Source: Neodontobutis hainanensis (Eukaryota; Chordata; Actinopteri; Gobiiformes; Odontobutidae). Taken from it: a stretch of DNA of 64,000 bases. The stretch covers positions 591,001 to 655,000 of the forward strand of contig JALDNG010000105.1 of assembly GCA_024349245.1 (NCBI GenBank), read 5' to 3'. Positions 1 to 13,900 of the stretch are shown piece after piece (position 1 is the stretch's first letter; every line of letters begins with the position of its first letter). Position numbers and translations under genes: made by a program. The notes beneath the pieces are model-generated. The model did not search any database. It saw nothing but the letters and a program-made list of their open reading frames with translations, and was not told the DNA's origin.

Positions 1-505
1 AAGTCCAATAACAGAACACCACTTGGGTTCAGATCCGGGGGGCCGTTCCACCCAACCACGCCCCTCCAGGTGTCACTGTCGCTGCCCACGTGAGAGTTGA
101 AGTCCCCCAGTAGAACGACAGAGTCCCCGGTAGGAGCACTTTCCAGCACCCCTCCCAGAGACTCCAAGAAGGCCGGGTACTCTGCACTGCCATTTGGCCC
201 GTAAACACAAACAACAGTGAGAGACCTATCCCCGACCCGAAGGTGCAGGGAAGCGACCCTCTCGTTCACCTGGGTGAACTCCAACACATGGCGGCTGAGC
301 CGGGGGGGCAATGAGCAAACCCACACCACCCCGCCGCCTCTCACCGCAGGCAACTCCAGAGTAGTGGAAAGTCCAGCCTCTCTCTAGGATTTGGATTCTA
401 GAGCCCAAGCTGTGCGTGGAGGTGAGCCCGACTATCTCTAGTCGGTATCTCTCAACCTCCCGCACATACCGGGTTGCGCTATACCGGGCGACGTAACGGT
501 CCTTG
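1..505 (-). mobile_element. LINE endonuclease-domain fragment
   Basis: Read on the minus strand, the segment encodes a degenerate apurinic-type endonuclease domain of a non-LTR retrotransposon. The pieces PNGSAEYPAFLESLGG and VVLLGDFNSHVG are legible; the latter is the conserved GDFN block of this fold. Several frame breaks separate the pieces, so it is not functional. It truncates the leftmost copy of the 1.71-kb tandem unit and continues beyond the window edge. The exact LINE family was not determined. Confidence 0.75.
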
Positions 506-514
506 ATTTTTTCC

Positions 515-1908
515 TATCCATAAGGGGTTCCTCACTTTCCTCCGATAACTTAAAGACACACAACATTTTACAAAAAAACATGTTGTGGGACGTCCGGACA
601 AAAATAATAATATAAGAACTAAACTGTTGAATCATTTCCTCCATGAGCCTTATTTATGACTCTGTTGTTGTTTGGAACTTTGTCATATTTTCTGTGGCAG
701 CAGAAAAATAGGACGAGCTTCAACTGAGTTTATCTCAGAACAAGATCAAGTCATTGGAATACTCACCCTTGCCGCCATTTATTATTTTCTTCAGAGACTC
801 CAGTTTATTTTCCAGCTTCTGTTGGTCATCTGAAAGACACAAAGACTGAATGAGTAACACAGGTTTCTTCTGAATGAGTCTTTGCTCTGAGCTTTTACTT
901 TGTTGTCATTTCCCTTTAAGGCCATAAATCAGATTGACTCTGTAACAGGCTGGGACTGAGTTTTACTGAACATGAGAACAGTAACAAAAGACAAACACAC
1001 TTATTTATGACAGTGATGACAGTCGATGGTCCAAACTGATGCTCACTTGTTTCTTTATCTTGTCTCATCTTGAGACCTGGGACCCTCTTCAGGGGAGTCC
1101 TGGGACTTTTCACAACTTATCCAACAGTGTTAGTGCTTTTTCTTGTCCAACTATTGACCCTCAGCAGGTGTCCACAGTTGTTAGTCAGGTCTGTAATAAA
1201 AACCCTCTGGACCAGACGACCCTCCTGCATCTTACTGAGGACTTGTGCTTCTGAACCGACTGCTGCTTGGGCCCAATTTTCCAACAATCATTATTGAGCT
1301 GCACTGTCCCCGCTCTGTGGAAGAACTCTGTAATCATCCCTGTGCCCAAAGTATCTTGTCCTGCTGTTAACAACCACTTAAGGCCAGTAGCTTTGACATG
1401 TGTCGTAATGAAATGTGTGAAAAGATCCTTGTGAACATGCTTAAGACTGATGTAAACTCTAGTTCAGACCCTCTCCAATTTGCCCACAGACAGGCCCGGA
1501 GCACCTGAAGGCATCTCATTTACAAACCTGTAGAAAACCCTAAAGCTTATGCTATGTGTCCATTTGTTGACTTTTCTTCCACATTTAACTCAGAACAACC
1601 ACAGCTACTGGGCCAGAAACTGATAATCCTTTTATTATCCACTGCTTTTATTCTTTTTGAACTGGACGACCACAGGTAAAAGGACATGGTGTCCTCTCTA
1701 GGGTCAAATACTCGAACACAGGTGTCCCTCAGGGCTGTGGCACTTCCCTTTCCTTTTTACACTGGACACAAATGAATGCCACAATCACATCCTTAAGTTC
1801 TGACGACACAGTGGTCTTAAGCCGACTGGATAAAGACGACTGTTCTCTGTGCACATGCATGAGAGCGGCCATTTTAAGAACTGACCAACACAATCTGCTT
1901 TTAACGTT
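515..1908. repeat. Tandem 1.71-kb unit, copy 1 (left-truncated)
   Basis: First of about twelve copies of the unit. Order on the plus strand: flank (CTTTCCTCCGATAACTT...), coil exon in reverse orientation (767-829), then a plus-strand LINE reverse-transcriptase relic from about 1,010 to 1,900. Readable RT pieces are ALWKNSVIIPVPK, LRPVALTCVVMKCVKR and DPLQFAHRQARST, which belong to an L2/CR1-like LINE. The small ORFs at 916-1113, 1039-1254, 1185-1373 and 1729-1947 are parts or shadows of this relic and recur in every unit. Confidence 0.9.
767..829 (-). CDS. Coiled-coil tail exon (E19), 63 bp
   Basis: The minus-strand exon lies between acceptor TGTGTCTTTCAG and donor GTGAGT. It is 63 bp with phase 1 on both sides. 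It reads D-DQQKLENKLESLKKIINGGK, with Leu/Ile spaced 4-3-4. It is the most distal tail exon seen of the minus-strand Ig gene at 38,748-40,625; further exons must lie left of the window. Confidence 0.7.
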
Positions 1909-4900
1909 AAAAACACAAGTCATGTGCAGCTCCAGAATACAGCACAAGAGACTAATATAAACCTCAGCTTCAGAAGGAAAAGGACGAGTTCTTAATTAAA
2001 TGTGAAAGAGCTAAAGAGTTTCTTTAGACTCTGTCTGAGCCTGTGTCTGGTTCTCTCTCTGTCAGCCTCAGCCTCTGTCTGCTCTCACTCAACTCATTCA
2101 TTTGATCCAAAACCAACAGTGTCTAATGTGTCACATCGAAGCTGCAGCACAAACTAGAATGAGAGCTTTTATAGAGCTCCTTCTTCCTCCAACTTTATTT
2201 CTTTCTCTCAGTTCAGTGACACTTTCTTCTGCTGCTCGTGTTTCCTCACTTTCCTCCGCTAACTTAAAGACACAACATTTTACAAATACACATGTTGTGG
2301 GACGTCCGGCAAAAATAATAATATAAGAACTAAACTGTTGAATCATTTCCTCCATGAGCCTTATTTATGACTCTGTTGTTTTGAACTTTGTCATATTTTC
2401 TGTGGCAGCAGTAAAATAGGACGAGCTTCAACTGAGTTTATCTCAGAACAAGATCAACTCATTGGAATACTCACCCTTGCCGCCATTTATTATTTTCTTC
2501 AGAGACTCCAGTTCAACTTCCAGCTTCTGGAAAACACCTGAAAGACACAAAGATTGAGTGAGGAACAGTTTCTTCTGAATGAGTCTGTGTCTGAGCTTTT
2601 ACTTTGTTGTCATTTCCCTTTAAGGCCATAAATCAGATTGACTCTGTAACAGGCTGGGACTGACTTTTACTGAACATGAGAACAGTAACAAAAGACAAAC
2701 ACATAATAGTTTTTTGCAGAAGAAATCCAGACCCTGACTCCACACTTCTACAGGAGAACTTCACTAAATATCTCCTCTTTTTCTGAGGCACATGGATTAG
2801 ATATTTGTGACAACAGTCGTTGGTCCAAACTCATTTCATTTCTCTTCATCTTATGTCTGTCTGTAATCAAACCAGAAACTCTAAATGTATTTCTTTTCAA
2901 AACAAAGTCACAGTTTTGTTTTTTTGTTTTTTAAAAAACAATAAACCACAAGTGCATTAATCTCAACATTTTCATAAAAAGCAGTCTTTCACCAAAATGT
3001 TAAGTTTCTTTTTCCAAAGGTAGTTTTATTTTAGTGACTTGAAGTGATTTCGTTTGGGCCTCAGTAAAATCTAAAGACAACTCTGTGTTGTTTCTGCAGC
3101 AGCACCATCTTCAGACGTCATGTATTTACCACTAGAGACTATCCAAGCGGCAGGTTTCTCAGAAAGAACCCGTCTCTGAAACAGTCGCTCATTTTAGTGA
3201 ATTTAGTTGGCAATTTTTACTTTGCTGTACCTTTAGCCTTTCATATATCTTTGCCATCATGCACAGGTAGGAGTGAAGTTGTACGCAGACACAAAAAGCC
3301 TTTCCAAGATTATTGCAGTTGAGGTTTGTCGTTTATTGCAAGTGCAGTACAAAAACATATGAACATACCAGTTAATTTTTATCCATCGTCTTTGATCTGG
3401 GCCATGTGTTCTTTTGTCTGGTGAGAACTGTCTGTGCTCCCCTTCCCTGTGGTTTTTTTTCACTTTCTGTAACCTATGCCCCCTGTGCATCTAATCACTG
3501 CCACCTAGTGTCCAAAACAAGAATTTAAATATATTCAAACAATATAAAATATCATGCCAACAATAAACATAAAATGGCTCCTACACACCAGCCCCTAATT
3601 GTCTTATAACAATTACTATAATGTGTATGTTGGCATTTAATCCTCTTTAGTGATTCTTCTGTCGTCCCTTTTCTTTTCTCTTTTCAAAATTGTCCTTCTT
3701 AGGGCCAGAGGTTCCAGAACATGGCACCTGGTGGGATATGGTCTTTACCACCAGTCCTTGCTAAATCTCAGTCTCTTTTATCAGACATATCTTTGTTATT
3801 GGTCTTTCCAATATATTGTTTTTTGTCTGAAGTCGAACGGTACGCACAAGGCCTTCTGCGTCTGTTTTCGTCTCCAGTATTCTGCCCATTAACCAGGAGC
3901 CTCGTGGTGCAGTGGAGTCAACTACCACAACTATGTCACCTGGAGCAAAGTTCCTTTTTACTTTTGACCACCGCTGTCGTTCTTGGATTAAAGGCAAGTA
4001 CTCCTGTGTCCACCTTTTCAAGAAGAGGTCTGCCATGTATTGTACTTTGTACTATTGTCTCCATCTGCGTCTTAGATATAAGTCATCTTTTACGAATAGT
4101 CCCGGCGGTAGTATTGGCTTGGTCTTCAACAGAAGAAGGTGGTTTGGGGTGAGTGCTTCTAGGTCCATTGGGTCCTCTGAAAGCTTTGTAATGGGTCGAT
4201 CATTTAAAATTGCTTCAACTTCGCAAATTAAAGTTTGCAATCCTTCATCATCCAGGACTTGTTGGCTAAGAACAGAGCGCAGCACGTTCCGAACCATGCG
4301 GATCAAACGCTCCCATACACCACCGTGATGAGATGCTGCTGGGGGGTTAAAATACTATTTTATTCCCTTCTGAAGCATAGCAGTCTGGATTTTGTCTTGA
4401 TTCAAGGCATTGAGTGCTTTTCTCAATTCTCGTTCAGCTCCAATAAAGTTTGTGCCATTGTCTGATCTTAAAGACAACACTTGACCTCGTCTACAAATAA
4501 ATCTTCGTAATGTATGGATGCAGGAGTCTGTGTCAAGAGTATATGCAACTTCCAGGTGTACTGCCCTGCTTGCCATGCAGGTGAAGATTACGCCATATCT
4601 CTTAACAAGACTTCGTCCTCTCTTGACCTCTATAGGACCGAAGTAATCTACTCCTACATCTATAAATGGAGGCTTGTCTGATAGAATCCTTTCCAGGGGT
4701 AAGTCTGCCATTTTCTGTTCTCCAACTCTTCCCCGGTGTCGTTTGCACACAACGCAGTCTGTTATGATCCTTCTTGCTGCCGAGTTAGCTTTCATAATCC
4801 AGTATTTTTTACAAAGTCGGGAAAGCATATGATTTCTTCCTCCGTGGCCAATTTGGTGATGTGGGATGTACCAGACTTCCCCATCATTACAATTCAGTTG

Positions 4901-7900
4901 ATCCGCTGGTATTATTTCAGCATAGCCGTTGTCAATCATTTCTTTGAGAAAAGTTGTATATTCATTATGAAACATCTCATTTTTACTAAACTTTTGTTTC
5001 AGGCTTTGGATACGTTGCTCTGCTATGCAACGGTTATTTGGCATGAAAAGGTGGTGCTGCCACGACGACAACCTGAGGAGAGAGAGAGCCAGAAATCAGC
5101 TGTAGGCGGGGTCTTAAATAGTCGTGGAGCGTCGGGCCCTGACGCTCCACGCAATACGTCAAACGCCCACAGCTTCACCTGCGCACAAACATGTAAACAT
5201 GATAAACAGATTCTCCATTACGACCAGAGGGGAAGGGGTCGTAACAGGACCATAGATGACCCACCCCAGTAGGGTCCTCACCGCGTATGGTCCGTCCCCT
5301 TGGCTATTGACCACCTCCCAAGGTTCCAATACCTTAGACGAATTTGTGCCGATGAGCAGGTCAATGTCAGCATTGATTTCATGAATCTTGACATCCTTCA
5401 AGTAAGGCCATTGATTCTGGTCTTCTTGTCTGGGAATGTTGAGCTTGGAGACAGGAATGATCTTATGTGTAAATACATTGGAAAGTTGTATGAATTCATT
5501 TCTGTCAAGACTTGATATCTCTAAACCCGAGATATGATGACTGGTTACAATTTTCACTTGGTTCACTGTACGCAAAAGAATACTAGCCTTTTGTCCTGTG
5601 ATATTCAGTCTTCTCATCATTCTTTCTGTGCAGAAGGTAGCTGAGCTTCCATGATCCAAAAATGCATACGTTTGCAATACTGTGTCACCCTTGGTGGTCT
5701 TTACTTGTACCGGAACAATAGAGAAGAGACAGGCTTCTTCACCGGCCCCAATATGCCCACATGTATGAGGTGAGAGAACAGTATTGCTCTCAATTGATTT
5801 CTCACTCCGTTCTGTTTTCTTTCCCATGTTTTTTTGTTCAATGTGAAGTATTTCCGGATGATTTTTGTTGCATATGTCACAAGTCAACCGACTTTTGCAG
5901 TCTTTGCTCATGTGTCCTACCTTTAAACACCCGAAACAGACTCCGCTTTTCTTTAAGAAGTCAATTTTTTCCTTGTGCATCCTTTTCCTGATTTGTGGAC
6001 ACCGCACCAATGTGTGACCATCTCTATCACAGAACAAACAGGACTTTTGAGATTTAGTGGCAGATAAAATTTTCATTCCAATTTTTGTTGGTATTTCTTG
6101 TTTTGGTGTTTCTACAGGTGTTACAGTAGTTACAAAACTGCTTCCCCTTGGTCTCAAATTTTCTCTTGCTTTAACAAAAGGTGGAGCTTTTGACAGATGT
6201 ATTTGTCCTAGCATCCTGTATGTTTCCAAAAAATGGATCCGACAATATCTTCACCTGTCTCTCCATGAAGTCTACCAAGTCCGAGAAACTAGCTCGATGT
6301 CCATGTTGTTCCTGTAGCTGACATGCCCTATTCCTCCACTTGTCTCTGAGCTTGTAAGGCAGTTTCAGAAGAATGGTCTTCATACTGGAAGCAACATTCA
6401 ACTCTTCCATATAGGTGTGCTGTTCCATTGCATTACAACAACCTCTCAGGAATAATGAAAACGCTTGCAATGCTTTCACATCCTCTGGCTTGATTGCTGG
6501 CCAGGCAAATACTTTGTCTATGTATGCTGTGGAAATCTTATGTACATTTCCAAAATGTTCTTTAAGTAGATCTTTTGCTCTTTTATAGCCCTCAGCTGAA
6601 GACAAATGTTGGCAGCTGCAGACTAAATCTTTTGGTTGCCTTCTGGTGTATTGCTCTAAGAAATACAGACAGTCGCTGTAGTCACTTGTCTTTCTTTCCA
6701 CTCCTCTCTCAAATGCCTTGATGAAAACTCCATATTGCAATGGATCACCATCATAAACAGGAATGTCTCTTAATGGTAAAGTAGAATAGAGATTTTGCTG
6801 AGCTAGAAGAGCTGTGATATCGCTCTGCCTCTGAATTATGTGATAGATATCACATTGATTAGCATCATTAAATACAGGTTGTTGTGTTAGATGAGTTGTA
6901 TCCTGAGCTCTGACAAATGGTCCATCAGCACTTTCCTTTGGTCGAACAACCTGTTCCTGGGAAGATTCAATTCCAGTCCACACCTTCTGTCTTTGTTGCA
7001 CTTGATTAGGTAAGTAGGTGTTTGCATGTGGATTTAATTTGACTGACATTTTCCTTTGCGCAGTTCCTTTTATCAAATACGAATTCATCCCATCAGATAC
7101 TCTTGAACTGTTTCTTGATTCCATTGATTCCAGTACAGTGATTTTTGCATTGGTTGCTGCCAGTTCAGTCTCTAGTTCCAGTTGTTCTTTCTTCCTTTTT
7201 AGTTCTTCCTGTGCCTCAAGGCCATGCGTTTTCTGCAGAGCGGCAACCCGTTCCATAAGAGCAGCCTTTTCTGCCTGAGCTTTTACGCAAGCTGAGGATG
7301 TTGACGTTGCACGTGATGAAGAGCTTGATTTGTGGCTTGATTTGGGTTTTGACACATTAGAAACACTGTCATCCGGTGCAATGTCATCTATAATTACGCT
7401 TTGTGACATGGTATGTGTTTTATGCCATCCAACTTCTGAAAGCCATACATTTACATCCTGTATGAAACCATCAAAAGTTTCCATTTTTTGTTGAAACCAG
7501 TGATTTTGCTTTTCGAGTTCATTTTCAGGCATTGGTACTTTCACCAACGACTTATGATTTATTTTGGGTTCATCACAAATGTTGATTAATTTAACCAAGT
7601 TAGACTGCACTTCTTTCGCATTCTCCTTTGATTTCATGAGTTCTTTCTGCAATTCAATTGACCTCTTAGCTTGTTTGTATTTCACGTTTCTTGTTTTATG
7701 ACAGTTTTCAATGACCATTTCCAAACCTTTAGCAGTGTGTTTAATAACCCTTTTTCCTTTCTCTGAATCCTGTGCAACATCATCAACTTGTGACCTAATT
7801 TCTGGTTTGACAATAGACATATTTGATTCACTTTTAGTGTGATCCAATAAACCACATGCTGATGGCAGAATGTTTCAAACAGCTAATATTTTTAGTTACA

Positions 7901-10900
7901 ATAGAAGATTCAGTCAACAAAATCCATTAGTATCGCAGTTTCTGGTCACTGTTTCATAGCTTTTCCAATAAAGCTTAATGTTGCACATACCTCTCAGCCT
8001 GTGCGTTTGTCGTTCAGAGTTTCCAATCTCCATCCTGCGCACAGGTGTCGTCTATGTTCCCCTCATTGGGAATGGTAGTGTCCAATTTATGAAAGAAAAC
8101 AGTTTTTATCCAGTTCCACTATTTTTACAGGCTCAATTTTCACTCATAGAGCCAAGTTCTCACTTTTTGTTATTAGCAATCTTTACTTTGCTGTACCTTT
8201 AGCCTTTCATATATCTTTGCCATCATGCACAGGTAGGAGTGAAGTTGTACGCAGACACAAAAAGCCTTTCCAAGATTATTGCAGTTGAGGTTTGTCGTTT
8301 ATTGCAAGTGCAGTACAAAAACATATGAACATACCAGTTAATTTTTATCCATCGTCTTTGATCTGGGCCATGTGTTCTTTTGTCTGGTGAGAACTGTCTG
8401 TGCTCCCCTTCCCTGTGGTTTTTTTCACTTCCTGTAACCTATGCCCCCTGTGCATCTAATCACTGCCACCTAGTGTCCAAAACAAGAATTTAAATATATT
8501 CAAACAATATAAAATATCATGCCAACAATAAACATAAAATGGCTCCTACAAGTTCAAAGAGGACTCTGTAGGGTCCAGTGTATTGGTTGGTTTTCTTTAT
8601 TATAAAAAAATAACAAAGGTCTTTTATCACATGAACAGTTTTACAGAGAACAGGGTGAATAGTGTCAGAGGGGTTAGCACTCCTGCCTCACAGCAACAAG
8701 TCCTGACATCAGCTGGACTGGGACCTAAAAATGAAGGATTCTGTCGATGTTTTGTGGGCGACTGACCCAAAGACTGCACTTCCTCGGCTCAGGCTGGTCG
8801 CTGTGAGCAGGGCAGTCATGTGGCTCTTTTATTCAGCTCTTCTAGAAAGCGTTATCAGAGACAGGACGGCAGCATGCTCTGGCAAAGCCCTGTCACTTTT
8901 TATTCACTAAGTCTGAGCTTCTTCCTTCAGGTCCAGAGCTTACAGATGGAAAACCAACGACTCAAGCTCTCTTTTATTCCAACGTCCATCACTCTGTTCA
9001 ATGAGGCTAATTTATTTACTGGCTTTGTGTTTGTGTCACATTTTATTCTCTTTTTTATTATTTATTAAACATTTTCTATAAATATGACAGTTGTATTCCA
9101 GTATTTATGTCTGTATTTATTGTAGATTAGTTTGTTATAGTATAGAACAGTTATTCTATTTCAGTAAGTGGTATTTTGCACAGATCATTGCTGGTTACAG
9201 TAGTGTTACTGGATGAATGTGTGTTGGACAGATAAGTATGTATTTATGTTTCTTCTGTCTCTTATGTACTGTACGTTCTTCTCAGCACTGGGCCCAACAC
9301 AAAGTCCCTTTGGGACAATCAAGGATATTTATATTTTTAATTTGATGTGTGTCTTTAATGAAGCAATAAACTCTAAAAATATATGAATCTCTTCCATTAT
9401 TGTTGAGGGACAATAAACTAAAGAAAGTCCCAGAGCCATTCCAGAGCGGGACATAATGTATGTCATAGTTTTAACTCAAATGTAGAGCAATTAGGAAGTC
9501 CTTATAAGGATTGCTGCAGATAAATAAATATAGAACTATAGAACTATTATTATTATTATGAATAAAAACCAAGTCATGTGCAGCTCCAGAATACAGCACA
9601 AGAGACTAATATAAACCTCAGCTTCAGAAGGAAAAGGAGGAGTTCTTAATTAAATGTGAAAGAGCTAAAGAGTTTCTTTAGACTCTGTGTCTGAGCCTGT
9701 GTCTGGTTCTCTCTCTGTCAGCCTCAGCCTCTGTCTGCTCTCACTCAACTCATTCATTTGATCCAAAACCAACAGTGTCTAATGTGTCACATCGAAGCTG
9801 CAGCACAAACTAGAATGAGAGCTTTTATAGAGCTCCTTCTTCCTCCAACTTTATTTCTTTCTCTCAGTTCAGTGACAGACTTTCTTCTGCTGCTCGTGTT
9901 TCCTCTCTTTCCTCCGATAACTTAAAGACACAACATTTTACAAATACACATGTTGTGGGACGTCCGGCAAAAATAATAATATAAGAACTAAACTGTTGAA
10001 TCATTTCCTCCATGAGGCTTATTTATGACTCTGTTGTTGTTTTGAACTTTGTCATATTTTCTGTGGCAGCAGTAAAATAGGACGAGCTTCAACTGAGTTT
10101 ATCTCAGAACAAGATCAACTCACTGGAATACTCACCCGTAAAGACAGGTAGTATTTCCCTCTGAAAGGCCCAATCAGCTTCCACCGTCTCAATGAAACCT
10201 GAAAGACACAAAGGTTGAGTGATGAACAGTTTCTTCTGAATGAGTCTGTGTCTGAGCTTTTACTTTGTTGTCATTTCCCTTTAAGGCCATAAATCAGATT
10301 GACTCTGTAACAGGCTGGGACTGACTTTTACTGAACATGAGAACAGTAACAAAAGACAAACACACTTATTTATGACAGTGATGACAGTCGTTGGTCCAAA
10401 CTGATGCTCACTTGTTTCTTTATCTTGTCTCATCTTGAGACCTGGGACCCTCTTCAGGGGAGTCCTGGGACTTTTCACAACTTATCCACCAGTGTTAGTG
10501 CTTTTTCTTGTCCACTATTGACCCTCAGCAGGTGTCCACAGTTGTTAGTCAGGTCTGTAATAAAAACCCTCTGGACCAGACGACCCTCCTGCATCTTACT
10601 GAGGACTTGTGCTTCTGAACCGACTGCTGCTTGGGCCCAATTTTCCAACAATCATTATTGAGCTGCACTGTCCCCGCTCTGTGGAAGAACTCTGTAATCA
10701 TCCCTGTGCCCAAAGTATCTTGTCCTGCTGTTAACAACCACTTAAGGCCAGTAGCTTTGACATGTGTCGTAATGAAATGTGTGAAAAGATCCTTGTGAAC
10801 ATGCTTAAAACTGATGTAAACTCTAGTTCAGACCCTCTCCAATTTGCCCACAGACAGGCCCGGAGCACCTGAAGGCATCTCATTTACAAACCTGTAGAAA

Positions 10901-13900
10901 ACCCTAAAGCTTATGCTATGTGTCCATTTGTTGACTTTTCTTCCACATTTAACTCAGAACAACCACAGCTACTGGGCCAGAAACTGATAATCCTTTTATT
11001 ATCCACTGCTTTTATTCTTTTTGAACTGGACGACCACAGCAAGTGAAAGGACATGGTGTCCTCTCTAGGGTCAAATACTCTAACACAGGTGTCCCTCAGG
11101 GCTGTGGCACTTCCCTTTCCTTTTTACACTGGACACAAATGAATGCCACAATCACATCCTTAAGTTCTGACGACACAGTGGTCTTAAGCCGACTGGATAA
11201 AGACGACTGTTCTCTGTGCACATGCATGAGAGCGGCCATTTTAACAACTGCTCTGAACAACAGAACCTGCTTTTAACGTTAAAAACACAAGTCATGTGCA
11301 GCTCCAGAATACAGCACAAGAGACTAATATAAACCTCAGCTTCAGAAGGAAAAGGAGGAGTTCTTAATTAAATGTGAAAGAGCTAAAGAGTTTCTTTAGA
11401 CTCTGTGTCTGAGCCTGTGTCTGGTTCTCTCTCTGTCAGCCTCAGCCTCTGTCTGCTCTCACTCAACTCATTCATTTGATCCAAAACCAACAGTGTCTAA
11501 TGTGTCACATCGAAGCTGCAGCACAAACTAGAATGAGAGCTTTTATAGAGCTCCTTCTTCCTCCAACTTTATTTCTTTCTCTCAGTTCAGTGACACTTTC
11601 TTCTGCTGCTCGTGTTTCCTCACTTTCCTCCGCTAACTTAAAGACACAACATTTTACAAATACACATGTTGTGGGACGTCCGGCAAAAATAATAATATAA
11701 GAACTAAACTGTTGAATCATTTCCTCCATGAGGCTTATTTATGACTCTGTTGTTGTTTTGAACTTTGTCATATTTTCTGTGGCAGCAGTAAAATAGGACG
11801 AGCTTCAACTGAGTTTATCTCAGAACAAGATCAACTCATTGGAATACTCACCACGGGTTTCCTTAGAGTCCGGTTCATCTTTCAGCTTCTGGAAAAAACC
11901 TAAAAGACACAAGAGTTAAATGATGAACACAGGATTCTTCTGAATGAGTCTGTGTCTGAGCTTTTACTTTGTTGTCATTTCCCTTTAAGGCCATAAATCA
12001 GATTGACTCTGTAACAGGCTGGGACTGACTTTTACTGAACATGAGAACAGTAACAAAAGACAAACACACTTATTTATGACAGTGATGACAGTCGATGGTC
12101 CAAACTGATGCTCACTTGTTTCTTTATCTTGTCTCATCTTGAGTCCTGGGACCCTCTTCAGGCGAGTCCTGGGACTTTTCACAACTTATCCACCAGTGTT
12201 AGTGCTTTTTCTTGTCCAACTATTGACCCTCAGCAGGTGTCCATAGTTTTTCGTCAGGTCTGTAATAAAAACCCTCTGGACCAGACGACCCTCCTGCATC
12301 TTACTGAGGACTTGTGCTTCTGAACCGACTGCTGCTTGGGCCCAATTTTCCAACAATCATTATTGAGCTGCACTGTCCCCGCTCTGTGGAAGAACTCTGT
12401 AATCATCCCTGTGCCCAAAGTATCTTGTCCTGCTGTTAACAACCACTTAAGGCCAGTAGCTTTGACATGTGCAGTAATGAAATGTGTGAAAAGATCCTTG
12501 TGAACATGCTTAAGACTGATGTAAACTCTAGTTCAGACCCTCTCCAATTTGCCCACAGACAGGCCCGGAGCACCTGAAGGCATCTCATTTACAAACCTGT
12601 AGAAAACCCTAAAGCTTATGCTATGTGTCCATTTGTTGACTTTTCTTCCACATTTAACTCAGAACAACCACAGCTACTGGGCCAGAAACTGATAATCCTT
12701 TTATTATCCACTGCTTTTATTCTTTTTGAACTGGACGACCACAGCAAGTGAAAGGACATGGTGTCCTCTCTAGGGTCAAATACTCGAACACAGGTGTCCC
12801 TCAGGGCTGTGGCACTTCTTTCCTTTTTACACTGGACACAAATGAATGCCACAATCACATCCTTAAGTTCTGACGACACAGTGGTCTTAAGCCGACTGGA
12901 TAAAGACGACTGTTCTCTGTGCACATGCATGAGAGCGGCCATTTTAACAACTGACCAACACAACCTGCTTTTAACGTTAAAAACACAAGTCATGTGCAGC
13001 TCCAGAATACAGCACAAGAGACTAATATAAACCTCAGCTTCAGAAGGAAAAGGAGGAGTTCTTAATTAAATGTGAAAGAGCTAAAGAGTTTCTTTAGACT
13101 CTGTGTCTGAGCCTGTGTCTGGTTCTCTCTCTGTCAGCCTCAGCCTCTGTCTGCTCTCACTCAACTCATTCATTTGATCCAAAACCAACAGTGTCTAATG
13201 TGTCACATCGAAGCTGCAGCACAAACTAGAATGAGAGCTTTTATAGAGCTCCTTCTTCCTCCAACTTTATTTCTTTCTCTCAGTTCAGTGACAGACTTTC
13301 TTCTGCTGCTCGTGTTTCCTCACTTTCCTCCGCTAACTTAAAGACACACAACATTTTACAAAAACACATGTTGTGGGACGTCCGGACAGTTAAACTCAGG
13401 ACAAGTTGATGTTGTATTATTTACACTGATGTGTGCTATGTTTTTGCTCACAAAGGTCTTTTCTGACATGAGTGTCTTAAAGTACAATTTTACAGAGAAC
13501 AGGGTGAACAGTGTCAGAGGGGTTAGCACTCCTGCCTCACAGCAACAAGTCCTGACTTCAAACCCTCTCCAAGTGTTAACCCTGTGAATAAATGATCATT
13601 GTCCAGCGTGTACCCCGCCTCAGACACAAACTAAGGATAGGACTAAGAAGCAGAAGACTGGAATTTACCTTGGAAATTTCTCTTTTCTTCTTTGAGCTGT
13701 TTATTTTCTTCAAGTTCTCTAAGACGTTGTGAATCCTGCAAAAAGAGACATCAAACAAAACACTTTTCTGAAAAACAGGTGTAAAGTGTAAATGAAAAAA
13801 CAGAATGCAATAATTTGCAATTTTTATTAAACCTAATGTTATTCTTAAAAGAACTTTAACAACATCAGGAATTTCACATTTTTATTCGTCTGACCTTAGA

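Larger units (their letters stand above)
3208..8550 (-). mobile_element. BEL/Pao LTR retrotransposon, RT-deleted
   Basis: A minus-strand element with two LTRs of about 378 bp, inserted into the block-boundary sequence. The empty allele is visible at 37,240-37,265. The host bases AGT(T) flank both ends, so the target duplication is short (3-4 bp). Protein order from the 5' LTR is: gag-like ORF (7847-6171), zinc-knuckle/protease ORF (6229-5159), then an ORF starting in the very beginning of the RT domain and jumping into the integrase. RT and RNase H are absent. High LTR identity suggests a fairly recent insertion. It cannot be autonomous. Confidence 0.9.
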
